Part shown: one piece after another, positions 62,715-63,916 of the stretch
How the letters are laid out: each line of letters starts with the position of its first letter
Numbering within the stretch: position 1 is the stretch's first letter
Origin: CAXBDP01 sp964598395
GTDB taxonomy: Bacteria; Bacteroidota; Bacteroidia; Cytophagales; Cyclobacteriaceae
Length of the DNA stretch: 63,916 nt
Direction of reading: 5' to 3'
NCBI GenBank assembly: GCA_964598395.1
Contig: CAZRBW010000010.1
Location: forward strand, 1 to 63,916
The notes under the pieces: generated by a model
What the model was told of the DNA's origin: nothing
The model's input: the letters and a program-made list of their open reading frames with translations, nothing else
Database searches by the model: none
Translations under genes and position numbers: made by a program

Positions 62715-63899
62715 TTAATTTTCAACCTTCTGAAGTTCATAAATGTAGAATAGTTGTCTGTCTCTCTCAAAGTTAGGATCTATGTAATTGTTGGATAGGA
62801 ATTGGCCATTGCCTAGTTGCAATCCAACCATAGGTTCTGCCAATAGGAAATCATGCGAAATACGCTTTCCATCTTTAATCAAGTACGCCCAAGTATTCGC
62901 CTTTGAATTTCTAAAGTCTCTTAGTTTTTCTTGATCTGTTTCATTTACTCCAATAAGCTCTGCACCTGCTTTACGCTCACTGTATTGAATAAGCTGCTTA
63001 TCGCCGAATGAATAGAATCCTGTAAAAATCTGATTCAAGCTTTCATACAAGGTATTACCAATTAGATTTTCCATTGGCACATTATAGGAAACTCCCTTTA
63101 GCTCATTGGGATTGTCATATTCAAATTGGGTGCTGCTGAGTAATTTGGGCGGATTGGTTGCCAAATCGTAGGTATATATTACTGGTTCAAGTTCATGGAT
63201 AAGCTCAAGCACCTTTCTGTCGTAGTTATAGGAAATAATCACATCAGCTAAGCCAGGATAAAAGGTGCTGGAGGTCAAATACAAACTTGAGTCAGGCAGG
63301 ATGTGATAGGGGTTTACATCGGCTGTTTTTAAGTCTAGGCTAAATAGAAATGGGTTTTTGTGATCCTCTTTTTTCAGCACAAAAAAGCCAGAACCCAATA
63401 TAGTGGAAGCTATAGCATTTTTAGCTTGCGGACGGGAATTGGTAAGATAGGCAATTGCACCTCCCGCTGTTACTGCGTAGGCACCTTGCATGGGTTGGTA
63501 ATCGATTTTGTCCATAAGCTGCCAATTTTGGTCATATATATAATATCTAACCATTCCAGCCACTCCAATTTTACCATCTCCCAAATAGTTTACTTGATAT
63601 GACCCTGTCCCTCTATGATCATTAGGGCCATCACCCAATAGATTCACTTGATTCAATATTTCTCCTTTTCGATCAAACTCAATATAATCTCCACTTCTCT
63701 GATTGTAGCCTAGAAAAATATCTCTTTCGGAATCATAATCTAGCAAATGGATTTCTTCCATAAAGTTCACAATGATGGAATCGACCTTTGCTAATTCGTA
63801 GGTAGCAATGGCGTTTTCTTCAGTAGAATTGTCATTGCTTGAGGTGCAGGAAACATGTAGTAATAAAAAAAGCGGGAGGAATAAAAATCGATAATTCAT
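62715..63899 (-). CDS. DUF4221-like beta-propeller lipoprotein
   Basis: A 394-residue lipoprotein (signal ending LHVSC). LDYDSERDIFLGYNQRSGDYIEFDRKGEILNQV and later LKTADVNPYHILPDSSLYL fit the DUF4221/six-bladed propeller group that is expanded in Cytophagales. The function is unknown. A GCGGGAGG copy (63872-63879) overlaps its signal-peptide codons on the opposite strand. The promoter region lies beyond the window end. Confidence 0.7.
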   Translation of the reverse strand: MNYRFLFLPLFLLLHVSCTSSNDNSTEENAIATYELAKVDSIIVNFMEEIHLLDYDSERDIFLGYNQRSGDYIEFDRKGEILNQVNLLGDGPNDHRGTGSYQVNYLGDGKIGVAGMVRYYIYDQNWQLMDKIDYQPMQGAYAVTAGGAIAYLTNSRPQAKNAIASTILGSGFFVLKKEDHKNPFLFSLDLKTADVNPYHILPDSSLYLTSSTFYPGLADVIISYNYDRKVLELIHELEPVIYTYDLATNPPKLLSSTQFEYDNPNELKGVSYNVPMENLIGNTLYESLNQIFTGFYSFGDKQLIQYSERKAGAELIGVNETDQEKLRDFRNSKANTWAYLIKDGKRISHDFLLAEPMVGLQLGNGQFLSNNYIDPNFERDRQLFYIYELQKVEN

Positions 63900-63916
63900 A
63901 TTTCAGGTTTAGTTTA

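Larger units (their letters stand above)
839..63879. repeat. Dispersed octamer GCGGGAGG, at least 46 exact copies
   Basis: Copies reading GCGGGAGG on + start at 839, 3255, 6320, 9227, 9854, 16957, 19476, 22751, 24801, 27995, 28736, 30090, 33466, 35371, 39151, 42454, 44810, 46256, 47420, 54172, 54514, 61293 and 63872. Copies on the minus strand (CCTCCCGC on +) start at 4467, 8466, 10738, 15557, 18073, 21785, 23702, 26483, 28236, 30579, 33629, 36416, 36692, 37 of which lie in genes: further starts are 39437, 41908, 42769, 46023, 46938, 52416, 56070, 57951, 61765 and 63460. In total 41 lie in genes (26 sense, 15 antisense) and 5 between genes. The base after the octamer is A or T in 43 of 46. 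Counted by eye, so a few may be missed. Confidence 0.9.

Noticed and set aside
839..63879. GCGGGAGG as internal Shine-Dalgarno-like pause sites.
   Set aside because: Fifteen copies are antisense and five intergenic, and Bacteroidota rely little on Shine-Dalgarno pairing.
839..63879. GCGGGAGG as a KOPS-like polarity signal for FtsK.
   Set aside because: No strand bias in this window (23 to 23). A genome-wide skew plot could reopen this, since one window may span a neutral zone.

Overview
The window is chromosomal DNA of a member of the Bacteroidota, most likely a free-living, aerobic, Cytophagales-like bacterium. The evidence is low GC, Bacteroidota-type promoters (TAnnTTTG at -7, TTTG or TTG near -33), weak Shine-Dalgarno sites, many Sec or lipoprotein signal peptides, and family-typical genes (paired Wzi-like barrels, a long NusB, the coaE-ybbR-yajC-DUF1573-nusB block, PafA, DUF4221). 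There is no phage, plasmid or CRISPR array. One 100-base run of N (21569-21668) marks a scaffold gap.

Layout. 1-3130 (+): end of an ABC-2 permease, a thioredoxin-like protein and a PQQ-type propeller. 3456-5486 (-): two membrane proteins and an exported acetolactate decarboxylase. 5534-20428 (-): an approximately 15 kb sulfur-handling region containing a CstB-like persulfide dioxygenase-rhodanese, three further rhodaneses, a YeeE/YedE transporter pair, a TsdA-like dihaem cytochrome, a porin, a tandem Usp protein, a 1-Cys peroxiredoxin, a SulP-carbonic anhydrase pair, a Crp/Fnr regulator, a methyltransferase and a hemerythrin-like protein. 21365-21743: tRNA-Pro with duplicated 3' end and terminator around the gap. 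21980-25722 (+): PafA phosphatase and a LemA/TPM cluster. 25723-26212 (-): a decayed KilA-N gene. 26476-34656 (-): NSS transporter, RmlD-like reductase, cyclophilin, hemC, RimK and its RimB-like protease, holB-like, GlmU-like and rpmE2. 34942-42736 (+): two Wzi-like proteins, an MsbA-like exporter, gmhA and yifB/comM. 43180-48147 (+): secreted or lipoprotein genes, an M1 peptidase and an MFS transporter. 48133-53320 (-): coaE to nusB, then an amino-acid dehydrogenase. 53483-55276 (+): a second ABC exporter. 55581-63899 (-): mixed accessory genes.

How the genes may work together. CstB would oxidise persulfide to sulfite, the rhodaneses would exchange sulfane sulfur with sulfite to give thiosulfate, the YeeE/YedE pair would move thiosulfate or a related species across the inner membrane, and the TsdA-like cytochrome would oxidise it outside. 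Three promoters here (cstB, peroxiredoxin, sulP) carry a GTGA-N6-TCAC-like site exactly 22 bp upstream of the -7 element. The Crp/Fnr protein encoded in the same region has the R-E-x3-R recognition residues that read GTGA half-sites, so a local sulfur regulon is proposed.

The most unusual signal is not a gene. The octamer GCGGGAGG occurs at least 46 times (23 per strand, about one per 1.4 kb), in genes and between them, in all three reading frames, where chance predicts about half a copy. It fits the pattern GCnGGnGG of the E. coli Chi octamer and has the density of a DNA-uptake sequence. Its function is unknown; a lineage-specific Chi or uptake signal is the main hypothesis.
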